Assembly: GCF_015694425.1 (NCBI RefSeq)
Contig: NZ_JADQDN010000003.1
Coordinates: 372,001-436,000 of the forward strand
DNA from: Microvirga terrestris
Lineage (GTDB): Bacteria; Pseudomonadota; Alphaproteobacteria; Rhizobiales; Beijerinckiaceae
Direction of reading: 5' to 3'
Length of the DNA stretch: 64,000 nt
The notes below the pieces were generated by a model. That model was given only the letters and a program-made list of their open reading frames with translations. It had not been told where the DNA came from and did no database searches. Made by a program: the position numbers and the translations under genes. This document shows positions 9,763 through 19,454 of this stretch, piece by piece (the stretch's first letter is position 1; each line of letters starts with the position of its first letter).

Positions 9763-10913
9763 GCTCTGTAAGCGCCCACACCTTCGCCGAGTTTCGCGTT
9801 GTTCGCCTCACGCACCTTTGCGGCTTCCTCATCATAGAGGAAGGGCAGGAAGGCGAAACGGCGGCCTTTCGTGACCTTTGAAACCGCGTGCAGGAGCGGG
9901 CAGGAGAACACCACGGCACCGCCCGGGGGCGCCTTGTAGCTGCGCGGCCCGAACTCCGGAAAACTCACCTCGCCGCCCTCGAAATCGCCGTTGAGGTTGA
10001 TTGAGACCGCGAAGCGACGATGGGCCGTGCCGCTCGTCGTGTTGTCCCGGTGGGCCCGGAAATGCCCGCCGTCCTCAGACGCATAGCAGGAGACGATGTA
10101 GCGCTCCATGCGAGAAGGCTTGAAGAAATGCACCCGCTCGATCTCGGGATTGATACGGCGGATGATGCGGTGCTGCACCTGCCGGATCAAGTTGGGATCG
10201 TCGATCGTGTAGTCCTTGCGCCGCTTGTGGCTCGGATCGTGCGCCGCGACGGTCTTGCCGTCGACCTCGCGCATGAAGCCGGATTCCTCACCGCCATGCT
10301 GCTCGTAAAGACCGATCAGGTGGCGGCAGAATTCGGGCTCGAACACGTCCGGGATGACCAGGACAGGCGCTGGCAGCTCGAAGCCGGCATAGTGGCTGAC
10401 CGGCGGCAGGTCGCGCAGGTAGGCCATCACCTTTTCCCGGTCGCTGCCATCCTGTTCGAACGGGAAGATGGCGCGCACGCGCAAGGACGGATTGAGCACC
10501 ATCCAGAAGCGGCGGATCGGGACAGGTCCCTGCCCCGATTCGACGTTGCGCGGCAGCGCGCCGTAGAGGCGTCCAACCGTGCCGTCGAAATCCCAGAAAT
10601 GGCGGATGCCCGGGACGATCTGCTTGGCGCGGCCCTCGGACTGATCCGACGGATCGACGCTCACGCCGAAGAGCGCGATCTTGTCGTCGTCAAAGAGGGA
10701 GCGGTGCTGATCCTGAAACGACGCCAGGGTCGCATGACCCACCTCGTCCGAGCACATGCCGTAGAAGCACAGGACGATGTAGCGCCCGGCCACCGTGTCG
10801 AAGCTGAAGTTTGGATTGCTGGTCGAGTTCTGTTTGAACCACGGAACCGGATCACCCACTTGGAGCACGCGATAGGCAGGTTGTACGAGTTCTGGAGCAG
10901 CAGTGTCTGTCAT
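9759..10913 (-). CDS. Peroxiredoxin-like domain fused to 2-oxoglutarate/Fe(II) dioxygenase
   Basis: This 384-residue protein joins two domains. Residues about 10-160 are thioredoxin-fold, peroxiredoxin-like (LQVGDPVPWF, then YGMCSDEVG carrying a Cys at the usual peroxidatic position, then FGVSVDPSD). Residues about 190-375 resemble the prolyl-4-hydroxylase type of Fe(II)/2-oxoglutarate dioxygenase: iron ligands HRD in FRAHRDNTTSG and the later His in CPLLHAVSKVTKG, with a downstream Arg for 2-oxoglutarate. The combination suggests oxygen- or peroxide-linked hydroxylation, but no substrate is known. The ATG at 10913 is preferred over one 18 bases upstream. No partner gene is evident. Confidence 0.85.
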   Translation of the reverse strand: MTDTAAPELVQPAYRVLQVGDPVPWFKQNSTSNPNFSFDTVAGRYIVLCFYGMCSDEVGHATLASFQDQHRSLFDDDKIALFGVSVDPSDQSEGRAKQIVPGIRHFWDFDGTVGRLYGALPRNVESGQGPVPIRRFWMVLNPSLRVRAIFPFEQDGSDREKVMAYLRDLPPVSHYAGFELPAPVLVIPDVFEPEFCRHLIGLYEQHGGEESGFMREVDGKTVAAHDPSHKRRKDYTIDDPNLIRQVQHRIIRRINPEIERVHFFKPSRMERYIVSCYASEDGGHFRAHRDNTTSGTAHRRFAVSINLNGDFEGGEVSFPEFGPRSYKAPPGGAVVFSCPLLHAVSKVTKGRRFAFLPFLYDEEAAKVREANNAKLGEGVGAYRA

Positions 10914-10982
10914 CGGCGATCCGAAATACATCTACAGTTTTTGTAATGTTGTTCGTTATCACGCGACTGCCGCAGCGACAAG

Positions 10983-11885
10983 CTAACGTTGGGACATGAG
11001 GAGGAGGGCTACCCCTCCGAGAATCAACAGCATTCCGGCCAGCTCACGTCTCGTGGTCGCCTGCGCCAGGAAATGGTGGGACACGGCCTGGGCCATCAGC
11101 ACCTCCACCAGGGCGAGGGTGCGCACATTGGCTGCCGTGGTGAGCGCAAAGCCGATGAACCAGAACTGGGACGCGAGCGCCCCGAGGAAGCCTGCTCCCA
11201 AGGATGGACGCCACGCCGCAAAGCTCGCCACCAGCGCCTTGCGATCGAAGATGCCAAGCCAGACAAGCAGAATAGCGGTCTGCAGGCCGAGACCCCAGAC
11301 CAGGGTGGTGGAAGCCCGGATGAGCGGGGAGCCCCCGTCGAGGGACAGGATCGCGCCGCGGAAGCCGATGGCGGCCAAGGCAAAGAAGGCTCCGGAGGCG
11401 ATTCCGAAGAAGACAGGCTTGAGGCCGGAAGAGGTCAGGCTCGTGCCAGGCTTCACGGACATGAGCAACACCCCGCCCGTGGCAATCGCGATGGCGAGCG
11501 CCATGGCCAAGGTGAGAGGATCGCCCAAGAGCACCAGTCCGAACAGCGCCACCTGCACCGGTTCGGTCTTGGTGTAGGCGGTGACCACGGAGAAGGCGCG
11601 CTCCCGCATGGCCGAAAGCATGAGCGCGGTGGCGAGGATCTGCGTCAGAGCCCCCATGAGCGCATAGCCCAGAAAGGCCGCATTGGGAGCGGGTGCCGTT
11701 TCACCGGTGACGAGGCTCATTGCCGTCAAGGCCAGGATCGCGAAGGGGAACCCGTAGAGAAACCTGACCTGGGTCGCCCCCACGGTCCCGATCGTCTCAG
11801 TCAGCCGGCGCTGGGTGGCGTTGCGACCCGTCTGAGCGGCCGCGGCCGCCAAGGTCACGGGAATCCAGAGAAGGGATGCACTCAT
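10983..11885 (-). CDS. EamA/DMT-superfamily transporter (first copy)
   Basis: A roughly 300-residue integral inner-membrane protein with about ten hydrophobic segments in two EamA-like halves, the standard layout of drug/metabolite transporters. Recognisable stretches are RFLYGFPFAILAL and the C-terminal FLAQATTRRELAGMLLILGGVALLLM. Members export amino acids, nucleosides or drugs, and the substrate cannot be read from sequence. I chose the ATG at 11885 (MSASLLWIP) because it leads straight into the first membrane helix; a longer in-frame start would add 24 polar residues. It is unrelated in position to the second EamA gene at 15.8 kb. Confidence 0.85.
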   Translation of the reverse strand: MSASLLWIPVTLAAAAAQTGRNATQRRLTETIGTVGATQVRFLYGFPFAILALTAMSLVTGETAPAPNAAFLGYALMGALTQILATALMLSAMRERAFSVVTAYTKTEPVQVALFGLVLLGDPLTLAMALAIAIATGGVLLMSVKPGTSLTSSGLKPVFFGIASGAFFALAAIGFRGAILSLDGGSPLIRASTTLVWGLGLQTAILLVWLGIFDRKALVASFAAWRPSLGAGFLGALASQFWFIGFALTTAANVRTLALVEVLMAQAVSHHFLAQATTRRELAGMLLILGGVALLLMSQR

Positions 11886-12073
11886 ATCGATCTTCAATCC
11901 GCACGGCTCTTGCCACTCTCTTGCCACGGAATTCGTTAAGAAGGGGAGTTTAAGCAATCAACAAGCGGCCCAACCTAGCCAAGGCCAAGGTTTGGCACTA
12001 GAAATAGCCCAGCTGACAGGCGGGGCTGATTGATCCTCTCCTATCGTCGAACGAAGCCAGGGAGTCGTTCCGC

Positions 12074-13474
12074 ATGAACGTTAGCCGTGTCCTCCGCGTG
12101 ACAGCCTTTGCCCTTGCCGCCCTGATGAGCGGTTCGGCTCTGGCCGCCGGCGGCCCTGCGCTTGTCGTTGAACTCGAATCCGGCCGTGTTCTGCACGCCG
12201 AGCGGGCGACCGACCCCTGGTATCCGGCTTCCATCACCAAGCTGATGACGGCCTATGTAGCCCTCGACAAAGTCCGCTCCGGTCAGATGAGCATGGACAC
12301 GCTTCTGATCGTGTCCGAAGGCGCCGCCTCCCTGCCGCCATCGAAGATGGGCTTCAAGCCCGGCACGGAGATCCGGCTCGATAACGCGCTCAAGATCATG
12401 ATGGTGAAGTCGGCGAACGATATTGCGGCCACCATTGCGGAGAATATCGGCGGGTCGATCGATGGCTTCGCGGAGCTGATGAACGCCCATGCCCGGCGGC
12501 TCGGCATGGTGAGCAGCCGCTTCGCCAATCCCCATGGCCTGCCGGACGAGCGCAACCAGACCTCCGCCCGCGACATGGCGCTTCTCGCCCGCGCGCTGCT
12601 GCTGGAGTTCCCGGATCATAAGGACCTGTTCGACATCGGTGCCGTCCAGTTCGGCCGCCGCATCATGCGTAACACCAACGGCCTCATCGGCCGCTATCCC
12701 GGCGCGGACGGCATGAAGACCGGCTTCATCTGCTCGTCCGGCTTCAACGTGGTGGCAAGCGCCCACCGCGACGGCCGCCACCTGATCACGGTCGTGCTCG
12801 GCGCTCCTTCCGCCAACGAGCGCACCATCAAGGCCGCCGAACTGTTCGACCGCGGCTTCAACAGCAAGGTGAACTTCACCAATCCGGAGCTTGCGGCACT
12901 GCCGGCCTCGGCCAATACCAGCCCGCCGGACATGCGCCCGGTCATCTGCGACCGTCGCGGACCGATGCCGCAGGAGGAGGATGCTCCGGCCGTTGCCGAA
13001 ACCGACAGCAACATTCCGAACCTGTTCTCCTCGGAGGTCATGGCTTTTGCCGGCACTGCCGCCGACAAGCCGGTGCGCACCGTGCTCGCCCCTCGGACCG
13101 CCGTGCAGCCGGAGCGGGTCTGGGTCGGCCTGAACCCTCCCAGCGAAGCTGAAATTGCCGCTCAGGCTGCGGCCGAAGCTGCAGCCGAGCAGGCCCGCAA
13201 GGTGAAGACCAAGAAGGCGGCGGCTCCCAAGAAAGGCAAGGCGGCAGCCAAGCAGGACGATGCCGCCGAGCAGGACGATACCAAGGCTGCTGAGAACGAG
13301 CCCGCAAAGCCTGCAGCCAAGAGCATAGACAAAGGCAAGGCCCCGCCGCGGGTCAGCGTCACCGTCAAGCCGGTGACAGGCGCAAAGCCGGGGGCAAAGC
13401 CTGCAACGGATACCAAGGCCAAGGCGCCGCAGAAGGCCGATGCAGCCGGAAAGCCCACGACCAAAACGAACTAA
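12074..13474 (+). CDS. D-alanyl-D-alanine carboxypeptidase (S11 family PBP) with Lys/Ala-rich tail
   Basis: This 466-residue serine peptidase trims the terminal D-Ala from peptidoglycan pentapeptides in the periplasm. It has a clear signal peptide (to about residue 24) and the three penicillin-binding motifs: SITK near residues 53-56, SAN near 113 and KTG near 215. The catalytic part ends about residue 270. The last 120 residues are a low-complexity Lys/Ala/Pro-rich extension, possibly wall- or membrane-contacting, instead of the usual amphipathic anchor helix. It is a single-gene unit followed by a strong hairpin terminator. High confidence for the family; the role of the tail is inference. 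Confidence 0.93.
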   Translation: MNVSRVLRVTAFALAALMSGSALAAGGPALVVELESGRVLHAERATDPWYPASITKLMTAYVALDKVRSGQMSMDTLLIVSEGAASLPPSKMGFKPGTEIRLDNALKIMMVKSANDIAATIAENIGGSIDGFAELMNAHARRLGMVSSRFANPHGLPDERNQTSARDMALLARALLLEFPDHKDLFDIGAVQFGRRIMRNTNGLIGRYPGADGMKTGFICSSGFNVVASAHRDGRHLITVVLGAPSANERTIKAAELFDRGFNSKVNFTNPELAALPASANTSPPDMRPVICDRRGPMPQEEDAPAVAETDSNIPNLFSSEVMAFAGTAADKPVRTVLAPRTAVQPERVWVGLNPPSEAEIAAQAAAEAAAEQARKVKTKKAAAPKKGKAAAKQDDAAEQDDTKAAENEPAKPAAKSIDKGKAPPRVSVTVKPVTGAKPGAKPATDTKAKAPQKADAAGKPTTKTN

Positions 13475-13526
13475 AGCCCCTCTTCAACCCCGAAGAGCGC
13501 ATCGTTTCAAAATGTCAGTCCAAAGC

Positions 13527-13555
13527 AAAACCCCGCTGATGATCAGCGGGTTTTT
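13527..13555. terminator. Bidirectional intrinsic terminator between carboxypeptidase and RTX genes
   Basis: A perfect 8-base-pair stem, CCCGCTGA-tga-TCAGCGGG (13532-13550), is followed on the plus strand by TTTTT and on the minus strand by TTTT. It sits between two convergent genes and can end both transcripts. Confidence 0.9.
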
Positions 13556-13581
13556 CTTTGCGTCCGGTCGCTTCAGGCTGA

Positions 13582-15555
13582 TTAGATGACGAAGAAGTCT
13601 TTGTGGGTGAGGCTGAGCTTCTTCGAGAGAGCAGCAATCTCGACCGCCTTACCCTTCCCTGATCCGTCGGCATCGTAATACAGGACGCCCTTAGCCTTGT
13701 CATAGACGAGGTAATCGTTCTTGTCCTTCGCCTTCGAGCCGATGGTGAAAAAGGCCTTGCTGAGCTGGGACGGGTTGTCTTCCGTGCCCTTCTTTCCGAG
13801 CTTGGTGAAGACCTTGTTGTCTAGCCAGATCGAGTCGTCCTTGGTCTTGAAGTCCGCGATCTTATCCTTGTTGGTCTTCGCGGCCGCTTTGGTGTCGAAC
13901 ACGAAAATGTCCTTGCCGCCATTGCCCTTGAGCGTGTCGTTGCCCGTTCCGCCCCAGATCTGATCATCGCCGGCACCGGCCTGCAGATCATCTTTGCCGT
14001 TTCCGCCTTTCAGCAGGTTGTCAACGTCGTCGCCGACGAGCTTGTCGTTGAAGGTCGACCCGATAATGCCTTCAACGGCGGTCAGCACATCGCCCGCCGC
14101 CTCGCCGGCGGCACCAGCCTTCTTGGCCAGATCCACATCGACCCGGCTCTTCGCGGCTGCATAGGACACGAGATCGAGACCCGCTCCACCATCCAGGCTG
14201 TCGGCTCCTGCACCTCCATCGAGTGTGTCGGAGCCGTTGTTGCCGTAGAGGCGATCCTTGCCGGCCATTCCCTTCAGTGTGTCGTCGAGAATTGTTCCGA
14301 CATAATTATCTTCGTCGTTCGATCCGACCCAGTTCACACGCTCAACACGAGGATCGAGCACTTGGGCAGCACTATGGGGCTCTCTATTCCCGTTCAACTC
14401 TGTCCATGTGAGCAAAAGCCGACCATCAGCCAAGGCCGAAAGTTGAGGACTTTGGACATCCTGGAAGCCTCCCGTGACGGCTAGGACTTCATCGCCATCG
14501 CGTGTGCCATTCGCTCCAAAGGCAACGACGCGAATGGATTGGACGCGAGCAGAAGGCGATCCATCACCGAAATCCCAATCCTCGAATGCCACGGCAAACC
14601 CGCCATTCGGCAAGGCAGCAACGGAGGAGAGACGCTGAGATCCTTCGGTTTTGACATTGATCTGGAAGTCGTTCCCGACAGGTGTGCCTTCTGCGGTGAA
14701 GATGCGCCCACGAACCGAATTGACGAATGGATCTTCATCGGTTCGACCCGCTTGGGTCCAGACGGCGACAAAGCGTCCATCCGCGAGGGCTGTGATGGAA
14801 GGCTGGACTTGGCGGTCGTCACGGGTGCTCGGCAGGATGATGCCATTTTCCGGCGTCACTTCCGCACCATCCGGCGTGTAGATATGAGATCGCAACTCAC
14901 CGACGCCATCAAAGTATGTCAGAACGACATTGCCGTTTTTGAGCGTGGTGAAGCTCTGCATTTCGTCGCTTGAAAAATTGACTGACTTCTTAGGACCGAG
15001 CCGAACTCCGTTCGCATCGTAGCGTTGAATTGTCAGTGTGGGTAATTCTCCGAACACTGTGTTGGTCTGGTATGACAGCATGAAGCCGCCATCTTCCAGC
15101 GCCGTGAGAACAGAATTCGCCTGCGCCCCCTCAGTTTCCTGTGTGGCAATAAACTCGCCACTGGAGCTGCGATCAGCTTCATAGACCCGCACCAAGGTAT
15201 CTGTATTCTCAAATGAGCCATCCGGCGAGCGGCTGTAAGATACGGCAAAGCCACCATCTTTCAGTCCAACGACATCGCTGACTCCGAGACCGGCATTATC
15301 GCCCTCTAAAGAGCTGATCAGAAACTCTTCACCAAGTTTGTCGCCATTGGCAAAAAAAACTTGCCCGCGAACAGTGCTGTACCTGGTCACGGAAACGACC
15401 TCTCCCGTTTCTGGGTCCTTAACTGTCTCGTTGACTTCTTGAGACCAGACGACAACGAAAGTACCGTCCTTAAGGGTGGCAGCACTGTGCCCCACGGAAT
15501 AGGATTTAACCGGGTTGATCCTGAAAACCGGCCCTGCAGGAAGAGGTGTGCCCAC
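13582..15555 (-). CDS. Secreted RTX (calcium-binding repeat) protein with propeller-like N-terminal repeats
   Basis: A 657-residue protein without an N-terminal signal peptide. The first ~410 residues hold several repeats of the pattern L-x-DGGF/DGRF-V-x-W/Y followed 20-25 residues later by an F/Y-x-x-x-G-x-x-x-G turn, suggestive of a beta-propeller. Residues about 425-545 contain RTX nonapeptides (GNNGSDTLDGGAGADSLDGG, GGNGKDDLQAGAGDDQIWGG) that bind calcium. The C-terminus ends in a hydrophobic LTHKDFFVI, fitting a type I secretion signal. No ABC/HlyD/TolC exporter or catalytic motif is visible nearby. The coding sequence looks less GC-rich than its neighbours, hinting at acquisition. Role unknown; adhesion or surface structure is a guess. 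Confidence 0.85.
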   Translation of the reverse strand: MGTPLPAGPVFRINPVKSYSVGHSAATLKDGTFVVVWSQEVNETVKDPETGEVVSVTRYSTVRGQVFFANGDKLGEEFLISSLEGDNAGLGVSDVVGLKDGGFAVSYSRSPDGSFENTDTLVRVYEADRSSSGEFIATQETEGAQANSVLTALEDGGFMLSYQTNTVFGELPTLTIQRYDANGVRLGPKKSVNFSSDEMQSFTTLKNGNVVLTYFDGVGELRSHIYTPDGAEVTPENGIILPSTRDDRQVQPSITALADGRFVAVWTQAGRTDEDPFVNSVRGRIFTAEGTPVGNDFQINVKTEGSQRLSSVAALPNGGFAVAFEDWDFGDGSPSARVQSIRVVAFGANGTRDGDEVLAVTGGFQDVQSPQLSALADGRLLLTWTELNGNREPHSAAQVLDPRVERVNWVGSNDEDNYVGTILDDTLKGMAGKDRLYGNNGSDTLDGGAGADSLDGGAGLDLVSYAAAKSRVDVDLAKKAGAAGEAAGDVLTAVEGIIGSTFNDKLVGDDVDNLLKGGNGKDDLQAGAGDDQIWGGTGNDTLKGNGGKDIFVFDTKAAAKTNKDKIADFKTKDDSIWLDNKVFTKLGKKGTEDNPSQLSKAFFTIGSKAKDKNDYLVYDKAKGVLYYDADGSGKGKAVEIAALSKKLSLTHKDFFVI

Positions 15556-15784
15556 GGCAAATCCTTTCTTGAACGGTCAGTCCAAGTGAGCAGACTGCCT
15601 CAAGCCAAGCTTTCCCTGAGGTGATTGATCTTGCCTACTCTCCGGATAGAGGGTGACCTTAGAGGATGAACACCGCTTCGATCATCATGGTGAACGCCGC
15701 CGGAAAAACGATTGCCGGGACATATGGACCTTGCAATCCATGCCCATTCGAGCGAACGGTGCCGCCTCACCGTTGAACCTTGAA

Positions 15785-16684
15785 ATGAATCACCGAACGA
15801 CCGGCCTGCTCTTCGCCCTCATCTCGGCGAGCCTCTACGGCTTCAACATCGTCTATGCCCGCATGGCCTCCTTTGCGGGTGCAAGCGGCTCGGCGATCGT
15901 GGTCTATCGGGTGTTCCTGATGCTGGTGCTGGTGGGCATCGTGGCTGCGGTTATGAAGAAATCGCTGAAGGCTGCCCGGGAGGAGCGCGGCACCCTGCTC
16001 GTGCTCGGCGTCGCCACGGCCTTCGTGGGCATCTGCTATCTGTCATCCGTCGCCTATATCCCCGTCACCGTGGCGGCCGTGGTGTTCTATACCTTCCCGA
16101 TCCTGATCGTGCTTGCGAGCCCCTTCGTAGAGGGCACGAGGCTCACGCCGTCATTATTGAGCGTCGTAGCCGTGGCCACTCTCGGCGTGGCTCTCGTCGT
16201 CGGCCCGGCCTTCGGCGATCTCGATTGGCGGGGCCTTGCCCTTGCCTTCGGGGCAAGCATTGCCACGGCCATTCAGTTCTTCGCCGCCGCGCGCTGCCGC
16301 AGGACCGGCGTCATGGCCAAGACCTTCTGGATCCATGTGCTCGTCCTGCCCACCGCAGCGCTCATCAGCCTGGCAGCCGGGCAGCTTGCGCCGCCCTCCT
16401 CCCTGGCAGCCGCCCCTTTTGCAGTCGCCATGACGATCGGCGGCTACATCTTCGGCTTCGTGCTGCAGTTCCTGGCGCTCGGGCGCATCACGGCGGTGGC
16501 AGCCGGGATCATCTACTGCACCGAGCCCGTGGTGGCTGCGGTCTCGTCGGCTCTCATCCTCGGTGAGGTCCTGTCGCCCCTGCAGATTGCAGGCGGGACC
16601 CTTGTGCTGGGCGCCATCATGACCAACGTTATGCTGGAGCAACGCCGTCTGAGGGACGCGCCCTTGGTGCCGATTGCGGATTGA
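15785..16684 (+). CDS. EamA/DMT-superfamily transporter (second copy)
   Basis: A 299-residue inner-membrane protein with about ten hydrophobic helices and two EamA halves. The first helix begins TTGLLFALISASLYGFN and the second half ends CTEPVVAAVSSALILGEVLSP, the usual family signature. The chosen ATG at 15785 directly precedes helix one; in-frame starts upstream would add 44 charged residues unlike the family. Its stop overlaps the region just before the CobW-type GTPase start (5 bases apart), so the two are probably one operon. Together with a metal-handling GTPase it could move a metal-linked metabolite, but this is inference. Confidence 0.87.
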   Translation: MNHRTTGLLFALISASLYGFNIVYARMASFAGASGSAIVVYRVFLMLVLVGIVAAVMKKSLKAAREERGTLLVLGVATAFVGICYLSSVAYIPVTVAAVVFYTFPILIVLASPFVEGTRLTPSLLSVVAVATLGVALVVGPAFGDLDWRGLALAFGASIATAIQFFAAARCRRTGVMAKTFWIHVLVLPTAALISLAAGQLAPPSSLAAAPFAVAMTIGGYIFGFVLQFLALGRITAVAAGIIYCTEPVVAAVSSALILGEVLSPLQIAGGTLVLGAIMTNVMLEQRRLRDAPLVPIAD

Positions 16685-16686
16685 AC

Positions 16687-17835
16687 ATGATGACGAACAG
16701 CCCGATGACCCCTCCCGCCCCCATCCCGCTCACCATCCTCACGGGCTTTCTCGGCTCAGGCAAAACCACCCTGCTCAACCGGCTCCTGAAAGATCCTGCC
16801 CTGCAGGACAGCGTCGTGATCATCAACGAGTTCGGCGAGATCGGCCTCGATCATCTTCTGGTGGAGACGGTCGACGAGGGCATGGTGCTGCTCTCCGCCG
16901 GCTGCCTCTGCTGCACCGTGCGTGGCGATCTCATCGCGACGCTCGAAGACCTCCTGCGCAAGCGCGACAACGGCCGCATCATGCCGTTCAAGCGGGTGAT
17001 CATCGAGACGACGGGTCTCGCGGATCCAGCGCCGATCCTGCATGCGGTGCTCTATCATCCCTATCTGTCCCTGCGCTACGCCGTGGAGGGCGTGGTGACG
17101 GTGGTCGACGCGGTGAATGGGGCTGCAACCCTCGACAATCACCGCGAGGCGGTGAAACAAGCGGCGGTGGCTGAGCGCATCGTCCTGTCGAAAGCCGACC
17201 TTGTGACCGATGGGTCGAAGCTCTCGGAGCTGCGGACTCGTCTGCATCAGCTCAATCCTGGGGCATCGCTCCTGAGCGCGGATGCGCCTGCGGAGGCTGT
17301 CATCGCCGGCGGCCTCTTCGACCTTGAAGGCAAAATCGCCGATGTGGCCGAGTGGCTGAAAACGGAAGCGGTCGAGGAGGCTGAACGCAAAAGCCATGCG
17401 CACCAGCACGGGCATCATCACCACCATCACGGCCATGACCATCACCATCATCACGATGTAAACCGGCATGATGAGAAAATCCGCGCCTTCTGCCTCACGA
17501 GCGAGCAGCCGATCCGTCAGGGCACGCTCGACATGTTCCTCGACCTCCTGCGCTCGTCGCAAGGCGCGAAGCTTTTGCGCGTGAAGGGTCTTGTGGCCCT
17601 GGCCGAGGATCCTGAACATCCAGTGGTCATCCATGGCGTGCAGCACGTCATCAACGTCCCGGCCGTGCTGCCGCGCTGGCCAAGCGAGGACCGTCGCAGC
17701 CGCATCGTCTTCATCGTCGATGATCTCGAACGCGAGACGGTGGAAAAACTCTGGAACGCGTTTCTTGGAAAGCCTGCCGTTGATCAAGCCGATGCGGCGG
17801 CGCTCTCCGACAATCCGCTGTCTCTCCGTCGCTAA
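16687..17835 (+). CDS. CobW/COG0523-family GTP-binding metallochaperone with His-rich loop
   Basis: A 382-residue G3E GTPase. It shows the P-loop GFLGSGKTT near residue 22, the metal-binding CxCC motif (GCLCCTVRGDL) near residue 75, ETTGLADPAP, and SKAD as the nucleotide-specificity motif. Between the GTPase and the C-terminal CobW_C domain, at 17396-17456, lies an extreme His cluster with 17 His in about 20 residues, an obvious metal-binding site. COG0523 proteins deliver zinc, cobalt or other metals to client enzymes. The client here is unknown, and no Zur-type box was recognised. It is cotranscribed with the EamA gene and convergent with the ABC permease, stops overlapping. Confidence 0.9.
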   Translation: MMTNSPMTPPAPIPLTILTGFLGSGKTTLLNRLLKDPALQDSVVIINEFGEIGLDHLLVETVDEGMVLLSAGCLCCTVRGDLIATLEDLLRKRDNGRIMPFKRVIIETTGLADPAPILHAVLYHPYLSLRYAVEGVVTVVDAVNGAATLDNHREAVKQAAVAERIVLSKADLVTDGSKLSELRTRLHQLNPGASLLSADAPAEAVIAGGLFDLEGKIADVAEWLKTEAVEEAERKSHAHQHGHHHHHHGHDHHHHHDVNRHDEKIRAFCLTSEQPIRQGTLDMFLDLLRSSQGAKLLRVKGLVALAEDPEHPVVIHGVQHVINVPAVLPRWPSEDRRSRIVFIVDDLERETVEKLWNAFLGKPAVDQADAAALSDNPLSLRR

Positions 17836-18599
17836 GCCGCCATCTGCGAGCGTTGCGCCCAGCCGGTCATGGAGCGCTCCGCATAGGCCGTGATCGCGTA
17901 CATGATGACGCCGAGCACTGCGAGCACCACGAGAGCGGCCCAGACAAGAGGCACCTCGAAGGCCGCGGAGGCGCGCGTGAGCAGGTTACCGATGCCCACA
18001 TTCGAAGCGTTCTGCTCACCGATGACGGAACCCACATAGGCAAGCGTGATCGCCACCTTCAACGAGCCGAAGAAATACGGCATGGCGCGGGGCACGCCGA
18101 CCTTGAACACGATGTCGCGCTTCGAGGCGCCGAGCGCCCGCAGTACGTCCTCCATCTCGGGCTCCACCGTGGCGATGCCTGTCGCGACATTCACCACGAT
18201 CGGAAAGAATGAGATCAGAAAGGCGGTCATCACCGGCGGCACCCAGCCCACCCCGAACCAGAACACCAGGATCGGCACCACGGCGACCTTCGGGATCGAG
18301 TTGAAGCCCACGAGCAGCGGGTAGGTGCCTGCATTGATGAGCCGCGAGGAACCGAGCAACATCCCGAGCAGGAGGCCGAAACCGACCGCAAGACCAAAGC
18401 CCGCCAGCGTCATCCAGAGGGTGTGCATGGCGTGATAGGCGAGCTGGTTCCGGTACTCCCACACGGCCCCCATAATCGTCGAGGGAGCCGGCAGGATGAA
18501 GCTTGAGATTTTCAGGACGTGGCAGAGGATCTCCCAAAGGACAAAGAACCCGACGGTGAAGACCCACGGCGCGAGGGCAAGCTTGTTCTTGGCTTTCAT
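17832..18599 (-). CDS. ABC transporter permease, nitrate/sulfonate/taurine type
   Basis: A 255-residue inner-membrane permease of the SsuC/TauC/NrtB class with about six helices. The cytoplasmic EAA-like loop reads LRALGASKRDIVFKVGVPRAMPYFF, which docks the ATPase. It is the last gene of a substrate-binding protein / ATPase / permease set on this strand. The ATG at 18599 lies 7 bases after the ATPase stop; an in-frame upstream start would overlap the ATPase gene and begin with an Arg-rich stretch. Class is certain; the substrate is not. Confidence 0.9.
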   Translation of the reverse strand: MKAKNKLALAPWVFTVGFFVLWEILCHVLKISSFILPAPSTIMGAVWEYRNQLAYHAMHTLWMTLAGFGLAVGFGLLLGMLLGSSRLINAGTYPLLVGFNSIPKVAVVPILVFWFGVGWVPPVMTAFLISFFPIVVNVATGIATVEPEMEDVLRALGASKRDIVFKVGVPRAMPYFFGSLKVAITLAYVGSVIGEQNASNVGIGNLLTRASAAFEVPLVWAALVVLAVLGVIMYAITAYAERSMTGWAQRSQMAA

Positions 18600-18606
18600 G
18601 GATTCC

Positions 18607-19398
<792 letters not shown>

Positions 19399-19412
19399 GA
19401 GAGCCGTTGAGC

Positions 19413-19447
19413 CAAAAGAAAAAGCCCGGCTGGTTCACAGCCGGGCT
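19413..19447 (-). terminator. Intra-operon intrinsic terminator between binding-protein and ATPase genes
   Basis: Read on the minus strand, arms AGCCCGGCT and AGCCGGGCT (9 base pairs around a 7-base loop) are followed by TTTTTCTTTT. It lies between the stop of the substrate-binding gene and the start of the ATPase gene, so it likely attenuates transcription into the membrane components. Confidence 0.85.
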
Positions 19448-19454
19448 CGTATGA

